Origin: Pseudobutyrivibrio sp. OR37
GTDB taxonomy: Bacteria; Bacillota; Clostridia; Lachnospirales; Lachnospiraceae
Direction: 5' to 3'
Length of the DNA: 64,000 nucleotides
NCBI RefSeq assembly: GCF_900113655.1
Contig: NZ_FOQF01000006.1
Coordinates: 62,001 to 126,000, forward strand
The first letter of the stretch is position 1, and each line of letters begins with the position of its first letter. The translations under genes and the position numbers were made by a program. Of this stretch, positions 54,992 to 62,895 are shown piece by piece. The notes beneath the pieces are model-generated. The model worked only from the letters and a program-made list of their open reading frames with translations, had not been told where the DNA came from and searched no databases.

Positions 54992-57555
54992 TGGACAATA
55001 TTGGGGGCACTTTTAATAAAAATAAATACATAATTGACAATTTCGAAAGAGCTATGAATGAGGGCTGGATAGAAGTGTATTATCAGCCTATCATTCGAAC
55101 CTCTAACGGTAGAGTTTGCGGTGAGGAAGCCTTGGTAAGATGGGAAGATCCACATTTTGGCACACTTAATCCTATCGATTTTGTTCCTGCCTTGGAGGCT
55201 ATCAACGCTGTCCATAGGCTTGATTTGTATGTTTTGGAGGAAGCCCTCTCAAAGATGAACGAACAGCGTAGAAGAGGACTTTACGTTGTTCCTACATCTA
55301 TAAATCTTTCTCAGGTGGATTTCTACGCCTGTGACATAGTAGAAGAAATTTCAAAACGCGTCGAAGATTCAGGTATTTCAAGACGTATGATAGCAATTGA
55401 AATATCTGAGATTTCTTTAAATATCAACAATGACATGATTATCAGCCAGGTGGAGCAGTTCAGAGATTTGGGCTTCCAGGTGTGGATGGATGATTATGGC
55501 AGCGGTGATTCTGTGCTACCTATCTTGCAAAAGGTTCACTTTGATTCATTAAAAATTAATATGTACTTCGTTCAGCAGATTCGCATTAGCGAGAGAGCAC
55601 GAATCATTCTGACAGAGCTTGTAAGAATGGCTATGTCTCTAGGAATGGAAACTGTTGTTGAGGGTGTAGAATTTCAAGAGCAGGTGGAGTTTTTGCAGGA
55701 AATCGGCTGCACAAAGCTCCAAGGCTTCCTATATTGTAAGCCTATTCCTAAGGCTGCGATTTTTGAAAGATATATAAAGGGCGTGGCTATTGGATTTGAA
55801 AATCCTGCCGAAACTTCTTACTATTCAGCTCTAGGAAGGGTTAATCTGTATGATATTTCCTTTGCGAGAGGAAGCTCAAAAGAACTAGCTGAATATTTTG
55901 ATACCTTCCCACTTGTAATCATGGAAACAGATGGCAAAACTGTAAGAATTGTTCGTGGAAATAAATCCTTTAGGAAATATATGGTCCATAATTTCCCTAT
56001 TTCAGATTTATCCGGCATATATGATTTTGATGACGAACATACTTCAGTTGGGGTTTACACAATGAGCTGTATTCGCAAGTGCGCCATGACTGGAAAGAGA
56101 CAGATTATTGATGATAGACTGGAAGATGGTCGAATTGTACAAATGCTTATTCAACGAATTGCCGTTAATTCAGTGACAAAGCGGGCTGCAGTGGTTCTTG
56201 CAGTTTTGCAGGTAAACGAAAACCAGAATATAGCAGATTCCCTGACTTATAACTATATAGCCCGTGCGCTGGCAGAAGATTACATCGATTTGTATTTTGT
56301 TAATATGGATACAGAAGAATATGTAGAATATAGCCCTGACGGTGTAAACAGGGATGTGGCTGTGGACACAAAGGGCGATGATTTCTTTAGAAGGGCTAGG
56401 AATCTGATAAAAAAGAGAATTTATTCTGAGGATGTGGATGTTATTCTTGAGTCCTTTACGAAGGAAAATATTAAAAGAAGCCTTGAGAACCAGGGCGTTT
56501 ATAGTGTTACCTACAGGCTTATAATTAACGGCATACCTACCCATGTAAGTATGAAGATTGTTAAAGTGAGAACAGACAATAATCATATTTTGATAGGCGT
56601 AAGTAACGTTGATAAGCAGGCTCGTCAGCAGGAAATCATTGAAAAAGCAAAAGAAGAGCGTTTGATGTATTCTCGTGTAATGGCTCTTTCAGGAGATTAC
56701 ATTTGCTTTTACACTGTTGATCCTGAAACTGAACATTATGTATGCTTCACAGCTTCCGAAGGATTTAGAAGATTCGGTTTACCTGATGAGGGTGAAAACT
56801 TCTTTGCTACATCAGTAGAAAATGCTAAAATGATTGTTCATTCAAATGATTATAAAGGATTTGCGCAGGTATTTAATAAAGAAAATGTTCTGCAGCATAT
56901 TAAAGACAGAGGCATGTTTGTTTACAACTATAGATTTATGATTGATGGCCAGATTAGACATGTTTCTGCCAAAGCCACATTAGTTCATGAATCTACAGGA
57001 GATAAGCTGATTGTTGGTATTATCGATATAGAAAATCAGGTATTGATGGAGCAGGAGTATGCCGCAAATCTTTTAGAGGCCGAGGATAAAGCCTTAAAGG
57101 ATCAGCTTACTGGCGTTAAAAACAAACGAGCTTATGTGGATGAGGAGGAGCATCTAAACATCCAAATAGGTGCCGGCATGGATCTAGCCTTTGCTATTGT
57201 TGTCTGCGATATTAATGGTTTGAAGCAGGTTAACGATTCCATGGGGCATGCAGCAGGCGATGCTTACATCAAGGAAGGCTGTGAGATTATTTGTGATGCC
57301 TTTGCACGAAGCCCAGTGTTTAGAGTGGGTGGCGATGAATTTGTAGCAGTGGTCAAGGGCAAGGATTACGAATACTTAGAAACCAGAATCGAAAAAATCG
57401 ATAAAATAAATAAGAAGAATAAGAAAAATGGCAAGGTTACAATCGCTGTTGGTTATTCTCTCTATGAAAAAACTGATAAGTTCGCATCAGACGTTTTTGA
57501 GCGAGCAGATTCTCTCATGTACGCTAACAAAAAGAAGATGAAAGAAGAAAAATAA
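54991..57555 (+). CDS. EAL-PAS-GGDEF cyclic di-GMP enzyme
   Basis: 854 residues without membrane segments. An EAL phosphodiesterase domain comes first (VYYQPII, EEALVRW, EISEIS, DDYGSG, EGVE, QGFLYCKP), with the key acidic residues intact. Two or three PAS-like sensor regions follow (about 290-680), and a GGDEF cyclase domain with RVGGDEF ends the protein. The EAL-first order is the reverse of the usual GGDEF-EAL. Both sites look intact, so it could make or break cyclic di-GMP. One-base coupling to the membrane-protein gene suggests that signal controls the envelope step, or the reverse. Confidence 0.9.
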   Translation: MDNIGGTFNKNKYIIDNFERAMNEGWIEVYYQPIIRTSNGRVCGEEALVRWEDPHFGTLNPIDFVPALEAINAVHRLDLYVLEEALSKMNEQRRRGLYVVPTSINLSQVDFYACDIVEEISKRVEDSGISRRMIAIEISEISLNINNDMIISQVEQFRDLGFQVWMDDYGSGDSVLPILQKVHFDSLKINMYFVQQIRISERARIILTELVRMAMSLGMETVVEGVEFQEQVEFLQEIGCTKLQGFLYCKPIPKAAIFERYIKGVAIGFENPAETSYYSALGRVNLYDISFARGSSKELAEYFDTFPLVIMETDGKTVRIVRGNKSFRKYMVHNFPISDLSGIYDFDDEHTSVGVYTMSCIRKCAMTGKRQIIDDRLEDGRIVQMLIQRIAVNSVTKRAAVVLAVLQVNENQNIADSLTYNYIARALAEDYIDLYFVNMDTEEYVEYSPDGVNRDVAVDTKGDDFFRRARNLIKKRIYSEDVDVILESFTKENIKRSLENQGVYSVTYRLIINGIPTHVSMKIVKVRTDNNHILIGVSNVDKQARQQEIIEKAKEERLMYSRVMALSGDYICFYTVDPETEHYVCFTASEGFRRFGLPDEGENFFATSVENAKMIVHSNDYKGFAQVFNKENVLQHIKDRGMFVYNYRFMIDGQIRHVSAKATLVHESTGDKLIVGIIDIENQVLMEQEYAANLLEAEDKALKDQLTGVKNKRAYVDEEEHLNIQIGAGMDLAFAIVVCDINGLKQVNDSMGHAAGDAYIKEGCEIICDAFARSPVFRVGGDEFVAVVKGKDYEYLETRIEKIDKINKKNKKNGKVTIAVGYSLYEKTDKFASDVFERADSLMYANKKKMKEEK

Positions 57556-57646
57556 AAACGTTTAATGGGATTGACAAAAGTTTAACAATGGACTAGTATA
57601 ATAAACATGAGAAATAGGGAATAAACCCTAAAAGAGGAGGATTACT

Positions 57647-58450
57647 ATGAGCGAATTTAACAACCTAAAGCTTGAAGTTGCTGATGAGATTGCAGTACTT
57701 ACAATTTCACGTCCAGCAGCTCTTAACGCACTTAATTCAGAGACACTTGATGAGCTTAACGTAGCTTTAACAGAAATCGAGGCAAGAGATGATGTTAAGG
57801 TTCTTATTCTTACAGGTGGTCCTGATAAGAAGGATAATGCATTCAAGTCATTTGTTGCTGGTGCAGACATCTCTGAGATGGTTAACTTCACAGCAGCTGA
57901 GGCTCGTGCATTTGGTATGAGAGCATCAGTTCCATTCTTTAAGCTTATGAACATGAGACAGGTTACAATCGCTGCAGTTAATGGTTTCGCACTCGGCGGT
58001 GGATGCGAAATCGCTATGGCTTGTGATATCCGTATCGCTAGCGAAAACGCTACATTTGGTCAGCCAGAGACAGGCCTTGGAATCATCCCAGGTTTCGGTG
58101 GCACACAGAGACTTGCTCGTCTTGTTGGTATGGGACGCGCTAAGGAGCTTATCTTCACATGCGATTCTATCGATGCTAACGAAGCATACAGAATCGGTCT
58201 TGTAAACAAGGTAGTTTCTACAGAAGAGCTTATGGCTACAGCAAAGGCTATGGCTGCAAAGATTGCTTCAAAGGGAAGCTATGCAGTATCTATCGCAAAG
58301 GCTGCAATCAACAACGGTTACGATATGGACATCAAGAACGCTGTTGAGATGGAAGCAAACCTTTTCGGTATCACATGCTCTACACATGATAAGGCAGAAG
58401 GTATGGGCGCATTCCTTGAGAGACGCGCAGCAAACCTTACAGATTTCTAA
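57647..58450 (+). CDS. crt: Short-chain enoyl-CoA hydratase (crotonase)
   Basis: 267 residues. Crotonase motifs: ALNSETLDEL, the oxyanion region AGADISEM, GGGCEIAMACD and QPETGLGIIPGFGG with the catalytic glutamates. It hydrates crotonyl-CoA or the reverse in butyrate formation. It is a single-gene unit here; the other butyrate genes are not in the window. AGAGGAGG precedes the start, and codon use is strongly biased as for high expression. Confidence 0.92.
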   Translation: MSEFNNLKLEVADEIAVLTISRPAALNALNSETLDELNVALTEIEARDDVKVLILTGGPDKKDNAFKSFVAGADISEMVNFTAAEARAFGMRASVPFFKLMNMRQVTIAAVNGFALGGGCEIAMACDIRIASENATFGQPETGLGIIPGFGGTQRLARLVGMGRAKELIFTCDSIDANEAYRIGLVNKVVSTEELMATAKAMAAKIASKGSYAVSIAKAAINNGYDMDIKNAVEMEANLFGITCSTHDKAEGMGAFLERRAANLTDF

Positions 58451-58467
58451 AAGCGTATAGTCATTTG

Positions 58468-58498
58468 CCACCCAGTTATATTAGCTGGGTGGTTTTTT
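58468..58498 (+). terminator. Terminator after crotonase
   Basis: An 8-bp GC-rich stem (ccacccag / ctgggtgg) with a 9-nt loop and six T residues. Confidence 0.9.
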
Positions 58499-58503
58499 AT
58501 TTA

Positions 58504-58631
58504 GCGACCTGCATAACCTTGGCAAGCGCGAGGAGGAAGGCCCCATGTGGTTAAGGAGGGACCCTTTAGGGAGGTTCCCTTGACCGCAATGGGAGGTGGC
58601 CTCCGGGAGCATGAAAAACTAGGAAGGTCGC
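58504..58631 (+). repeat. Structured dispersed element, copy 2
   Basis: Outer stem gcgacct (58504-58510) with aggtcgc (58625-58631). Inner stem GGAGG (58532-58536) with CCTCC (58600-58604), where the other copies have GCAGG with CCTGC: a compensatory change. The central hairpin pairs gttaagg with ccttgac and cccat with atggg. The blocks ttggcaagcgcgag and cgggagcatgaa are shared with copy 1. It lies just downstream of the crotonase terminator. Confidence 0.82.
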
Positions 58632-58712
58632 ATCTATAGGGGGGTTGTAAAAAAGGCAGTAAACAGTTATCATAATTAAGATTAGGTTAATATTATTTTC
58701 AGTAGGTGATTT

Positions 58713-59315
58713 ATGAATAACGATTACATGTTTGAGGATGAAGATAATCAGGAAACAAAGGATTACGAAGGTCCTCAGTATCAGCAAAATTTCAGTGAGA
58801 CATATCAGCAGGAAGGCCAGTACAACGGCCCTAGATACAGCTACGTAGAGCCAGGCTATATACCACCAAAGGATGGCCTTGGAATGGCAGTGGTTTCAAT
58901 GGTTCTTGGTATTATTTCACTTGTGTTCTTTTTAATGGGAATCAACATTATCGGTGCTATTATCGCCATAGTGTTAGGTATTGTTTATCTTGTAAAAAGC
59001 AGAAATCAGCTTGGAAGAGTATTTTCTATAGTAGGTATTGTTACATCTGTTCTTGGTATTGTGTGCTGTATAGCCGCATGGTCTTTTATTTTTAGTAATA
59101 TAGATGGTCTTGCAAACCTTGAAAATGATACAGAAGGTATGCAGGAATGGTACGACTTCTACGGCTTGGATGGTCTTTACGATGATTTAGAGCCATATGA
59201 GGACGGAGATGAATATATTTATGAAGAACCAGACGGGGATGACTTGGACAGTCTTTTTGATGGTATAGTTGGCGATGACGAGCACCCTGAGGTGGATTTA
59301 GACGATACATTATAA
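58713..59315 (+). CDS. DUF4190-type membrane protein
   Basis: 200 residues. The first 45 residues are hydrophilic and rich in Gln, Tyr and Glu. Two or three hydrophobic segments (about 50-115) contain GLGMAVVSMVLGIISLVFF and GRVFSIVGIVTSVLGIV, which match DUF4190. The C-terminal 80 residues are strongly acidic and Asp/Tyr-rich. No function is known. There is no strong AG-rich ribosome site (aggtgattt only). It ends shortly before ileS. Confidence 0.75.
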   Translation: MNNDYMFEDEDNQETKDYEGPQYQQNFSETYQQEGQYNGPRYSYVEPGYIPPKDGLGMAVVSMVLGIISLVFFLMGINIIGAIIAIVLGIVYLVKSRNQLGRVFSIVGIVTSVLGIVCCIAAWSFIFSNIDGLANLENDTEGMQEWYDFYGLDGLYDDLEPYEDGDEYIYEEPDGDDLDSLFDGIVGDDEHPEVDLDDTL

Positions 59316-59409
59316 TTTTGGTTAAATGTGCCGACTTTGGCATTTTTTAATAGTAAGAGAAGGGATATCTGACGAGAAAGGATATCCTCATAGAAAGGAA
59401 TTACTTAAT

Positions 59410-62400
59410 ATGTACAACAAAGTAGACGCTAGCCTGAACTTCGTAGAAAGGGAGAAGCAGGTATTGAAGTTCTGGGAAGAAAATGACATCTTCCAGAAGT
59501 CAATGGATTCAAGAAAAGAGGGAGAGACTTACACATTTTACGATGGCCCTCCAACAGCAAACGGTAAGCCACACATCGGTCACGTAGAGACACGTGCCAT
59601 CAAGGACATGATTCCTAGATTCCAGACAATGAAGGGCAAATTTGTTCCTAGAAAAGCTGGTTGGGATACTCATGGTCTTCCAGTAGAGCTTGAGGTTGAA
59701 AAGCTTCTTGGTCTTAACGGAAAAGAGCAGATTGAAGAATACGGTATGGAGCCTTTCATTAAGCAATGTAAGGAATCTGTATGGAAATACAAAGGTATGT
59801 GGGAGGATTTCTCTGGAACTGTAGGTTTCTGGGCTGACATGGATAATCCTTACATCACATACGACAACAACTTTATTGAGTCTGAGTGGTGGGCACTTAA
59901 GACTATCTGGGACAAGAAGCTCCTTTACAAGGGATTCAAAATCGTTCCATATTGCCCACGTTGTGGTACACCTCTTTCAGCACAGGAGGTTGCACAGGGA
60001 TATAAGACAGTTAAAGAGCGTTCAGCAGTTGTTCGTTTTAAAATCAAGGGTGAGGAGGCTTACTTCCTTGCATGGACAACAACACCATGGACACTTCCAT
60101 CAAACCTTGCACTTTGCGTAAATCCAGATGAGACTTACATCAAGGTTAAGGCAGCTGATGGCTACACATACATCCTTGCAGAGGCACTTGCAGATAAGGT
60201 GCTTTCAAAGGTTGCTACAGAAGAAGGCGTTAAGCCTTACGAAGTACTTGAAACATACAAGGGTACAGATTTAGAGTACAAGGAATACGAGCCACTCTTT
60301 GAGTGCGCAGGCGTTGCAGCTGAAAAGCAGCACAAGAAGGCTCACTTTGTTACATGTGACTCATACGTTACTATGTCAGATGGTACTGGTATCGTACATA
60401 TCGCTCCTGCATTTGGTGAGGACGATGCTAAGGTTGGCCGTAAGTACGACCTTCCATTCGTTCAGTTCGTAGACGGCAAGGGTGAAATGACAGAGGAGAC
60501 TCCTTATGCAGGTCTCTTTGTTAAGAAGGCAGACCCAGAGGTTCTTAAGGACCTTGATAAGGAAGGCAAGCTTTTCGATGCTCCTAAGTTCGAGCACGAA
60601 TATCCACATTGCTGGAGATGCGACACTCCACTTATCTACTACGCTAGAGAATCATGGTTCATCAAGATGACAGAGGTTAAGGATGACCTGATTAGAAATA
60701 ACAATACAGTTAACTGGATTCCTGAAAACATTGGTAAGGGACGTTTCGGTGATTGGCTTGAGAACGTTCAGGACTGGGGTATTTCTCGTAACCGTTATTG
60801 GGGAACTCCACTTAACATTTGGGAATGTGCAGATTGCGGTAAGCAGATTTCTATCGGTAGCCGTAAGGAGCTTGCAGAGCTTTCAGGCAGACCTGAAGCA
60901 GAAACTATCGAGCTTCACCGTCCATACATCGATGAGGTTACATGCACATGTCCAGAATGTAAGGGCACAATGAAGCGTGTACCAGAGGTTATTGACTGCT
61001 GGTTCGATTCAGGTGCTATGCCATTTGCTCAGCATCATTATCCATTCGAAAATAAGGAAGTATTTGAGCAGCAGTTCCCTGCTAAGTTCATTTCAGAGGC
61101 TGTTGACCAGACTCGTGGATGGTTCTACTCACTTATGGCAGAATCTACACTTCTTTTCAACAAGGCTCCTTATGAGAACGTTATCGTATTAGGTCACGTT
61201 CAGGATGAGAATGGTCAGAAGATGTCTAAGTCTAAGGGCAACGCTGTTGATCCATTCGACGCACTTGAGAAGATGGGCGCAGATGCTATCAGATGGTACT
61301 TCTACACATCTTCAGCACCATGGATTCCAAAGAGATTTGGTGAGAACGCAGTTATGGAAGGCCAGAGAAAGTTCCTTGGAACTCTTTGGAATACATACGC
61401 TTTCTATATTTTATATGCAAATATCGACGAGTTTGATCCTACAAAGTATGAGCTTGATTTCAGCAAGCTTGCAGTTATGGATAAGTGGATTCTTTCACGT
61501 CTTAATTCAAGCATTAAGGCAGTTGATGATAATCTTTCAAACTACAAGATTCCTGAAGCAGCACGTGCTTTAGATGAGTTCGTAGATGATATGTCAAACT
61601 GGTACGTACGTCGTTGCCGTGACAGATTCTGGGCAAAGGGAATGGAGCAGGATAAGATTAATGCTTACATGACTCTTTACACATGCCTTAAGGATATCTC
61701 ACTTGCAGCAGCACCTATGATTCCTTTCATGACAGAGGAAATCTACCAGAACATGGTTCGCTCAGTAGATAAGACAGCTCCAGAGTCAATCCATCTTTGT
61801 GACTTCCCAGTTGTTAATGAAGCATTCATTGACAAGAAGCTTGAGGAAGATATGGATGAGCTCCTTAAGATTGTAGTTCACGGACGTGCTTGCCGTAACA
61901 CAGCACAGATTAAAAATAGACAGCCAATCGGCCAGATGTACATCAAGGCTGAGCATGAGCTTGATGAAATGTACGTTTCAATCATCGAGGATGAGCTTAA
62001 CGTTAAGAAGGCTACCTTCACAGATGATGTATCTTCATTCACATCATACTCATTCAAGCCACAGCTTCGTACAGTAGGACCTAAGTACGGTAAGTTCCTT
62101 GGCGGTATCCAGAAGGCTCTTGCATCACTTGATGGCAACGCAGCTTATGCAGAACTTAAGGCAAATGGGGTATTAAGATTGCCAGAGGTTGATGCATCTA
62201 TCGAGCTTGCAGAGGAAGACTTACTTATCTCTATGGCTCAGACAGAAGGCTTCGTAGCAGATGGAGACAACTACGTAACAGTAGTTCTCGATACAAATCT
62301 TTCAGAAGAGCTTCTTGAGGAAGGCTTCGTAAGAGAAATCGTTTCAAAGATTCAGACAATGCGTAAGGAAGCAGATTTCGAGGTTATGGACCGCATCACA

Positions 62401-62568
62401 GTAGCGTATGCCGGAACACCAAAGGCTAACGAAATCTTCGCCAAGAATAAGGACATCATCGCAGGTGAAGTTCTCGCAGATTCTATCGAAGAAGGCACAG
62501 AAGGCGCCCACGTAAAAGAGTGGAACATCAACGGCGAGAAGGTAACACTTGCTGTAACACGCCGTTAG
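59410..62568 (+). CDS. ileS: Isoleucyl-tRNA synthetase, long (type 2-like)
   Basis: 1052 residues. The HIGH motif is at residues 55-58 (GKPHIGHV) and the KMSKS motif at 604-608. WDTHGLPVELEVEK and the length above 1000 are typical of the eukaryote-like type 2 enzymes rather than the about 930-residue type 1. I chose the ATG at 59410 with AAAGGA upstream; the open frame runs 84 nt further. A 7-bp inverted repeat (ggatatc/gatatcc) precedes it, but no T-box leader is present. It charges tRNA-Ile in the cytoplasm. Confidence 0.95.
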   Translation: MYNKVDASLNFVEREKQVLKFWEENDIFQKSMDSRKEGETYTFYDGPPTANGKPHIGHVETRAIKDMIPRFQTMKGKFVPRKAGWDTHGLPVELEVEKLLGLNGKEQIEEYGMEPFIKQCKESVWKYKGMWEDFSGTVGFWADMDNPYITYDNNFIESEWWALKTIWDKKLLYKGFKIVPYCPRCGTPLSAQEVAQGYKTVKERSAVVRFKIKGEEAYFLAWTTTPWTLPSNLALCVNPDETYIKVKAADGYTYILAEALADKVLSKVATEEGVKPYEVLETYKGTDLEYKEYEPLFECAGVAAEKQHKKAHFVTCDSYVTMSDGTGIVHIAPAFGEDDAKVGRKYDLPFVQFVDGKGEMTEETPYAGLFVKKADPEVLKDLDKEGKLFDAPKFEHEYPHCWRCDTPLIYYARESWFIKMTEVKDDLIRNNNTVNWIPENIGKGRFGDWLENVQDWGISRNRYWGTPLNIWECADCGKQISIGSRKELAELSGRPEAETIELHRPYIDEVTCTCPECKGTMKRVPEVIDCWFDSGAMPFAQHHYPFENKEVFEQQFPAKFISEAVDQTRGWFYSLMAESTLLFNKAPYENVIVLGHVQDENGQKMSKSKGNAVDPFDALEKMGADAIRWYFYTSSAPWIPKRFGENAVMEGQRKFLGTLWNTYAFYILYANIDEFDPTKYELDFSKLAVMDKWILSRLNSSIKAVDDNLSNYKIPEAARALDEFVDDMSNWYVRRCRDRFWAKGMEQDKINAYMTLYTCLKDISLAAAPMIPFMTEEIYQNMVRSVDKTAPESIHLCDFPVVNEAFIDKKLEEDMDELLKIVVHGRACRNTAQIKNRQPIGQMYIKAEHELDEMYVSIIEDELNVKKATFTDDVSSFTSYSFKPQLRTVGPKYGKFLGGIQKALASLDGNAAYAELKANGVLRLPEVDASIELAEEDLLISMAQTEGFVADGDNYVTVVLDTNLSEELLEEGFVREIVSKIQTMRKEADFEVMDRITVAYAGTPKANEIFAKNKDIIAGEVLADSIEEGTEGAHVKEWNINGEKVTLAVTRR

Positions 62569-62608
62569 GTTGTGGCTAGCCACTAGGTTATGGCTCGCCT
62601 GTTACGCA

Positions 62609-62670
62609 CACAAGGATAATATTTCTACGCTCAGCTTAGAATGCTTCGCTTAAGAAACATTTTCCTTGTG
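62609..62670. other. Long imperfect hairpin downstream of ileS
   Basis: CACAAGGA (62609-62616) pairs with TCCTTGTG (62663-62670), and the stem continues as AATATTTCT with AGAAACATT, one mismatch. No T-run follows. With the nearby palindrome GTGGCTAGCCAC (62572-62583) and the element at 62715 it fills the 327-bp gap before glgP. Confidence 0.6.
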
Positions 62671-62714
62671 CACTACAGGCTATTCTTACTACATTAGAGG
62701 CAATTCGTAGACTA

Positions 62715-62851
62715 GTATAAGCTGTTCTCATCGTTGGCGAGCGCGAGCAGGAGGGCCCCATGTAGTTAAGGAGGGACCCCGAAGGGGAGGTTCCCTTGAC
62801 TGCAATGGGAGGTGGCCTGCGGGAGCACGGAGTACTTCAATCAGCTTATAC
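62715..62851 (+). repeat. Structured dispersed element, copy 3
   Basis: Outer stem of 10 bp (gtataagctg 62715-62724 with cagcttatac 62842-62851), unrelated in sequence to the outer stems of copies 1 and 2 but in the same place. Inner stem GCAGG (62747-62751) with CCTGC (62816-62820). The core shares ttggcgagcgcgag and cgggagca, and its central hairpin closely resembles copy 2. It lies in front of the glycogen phosphorylase gene. Confidence 0.82.
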
Positions 62852-62895
62852 GTCAGTTTTACGAACGCATACAAAATTAGGAGGGGTTTTGAGGT

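Noticed and set aside
59316-59409. T-box leader before ileS
   Set aside because: The gap is under 100 bp and lacks the conserved T-box sequence; only a small inverted repeat is present.
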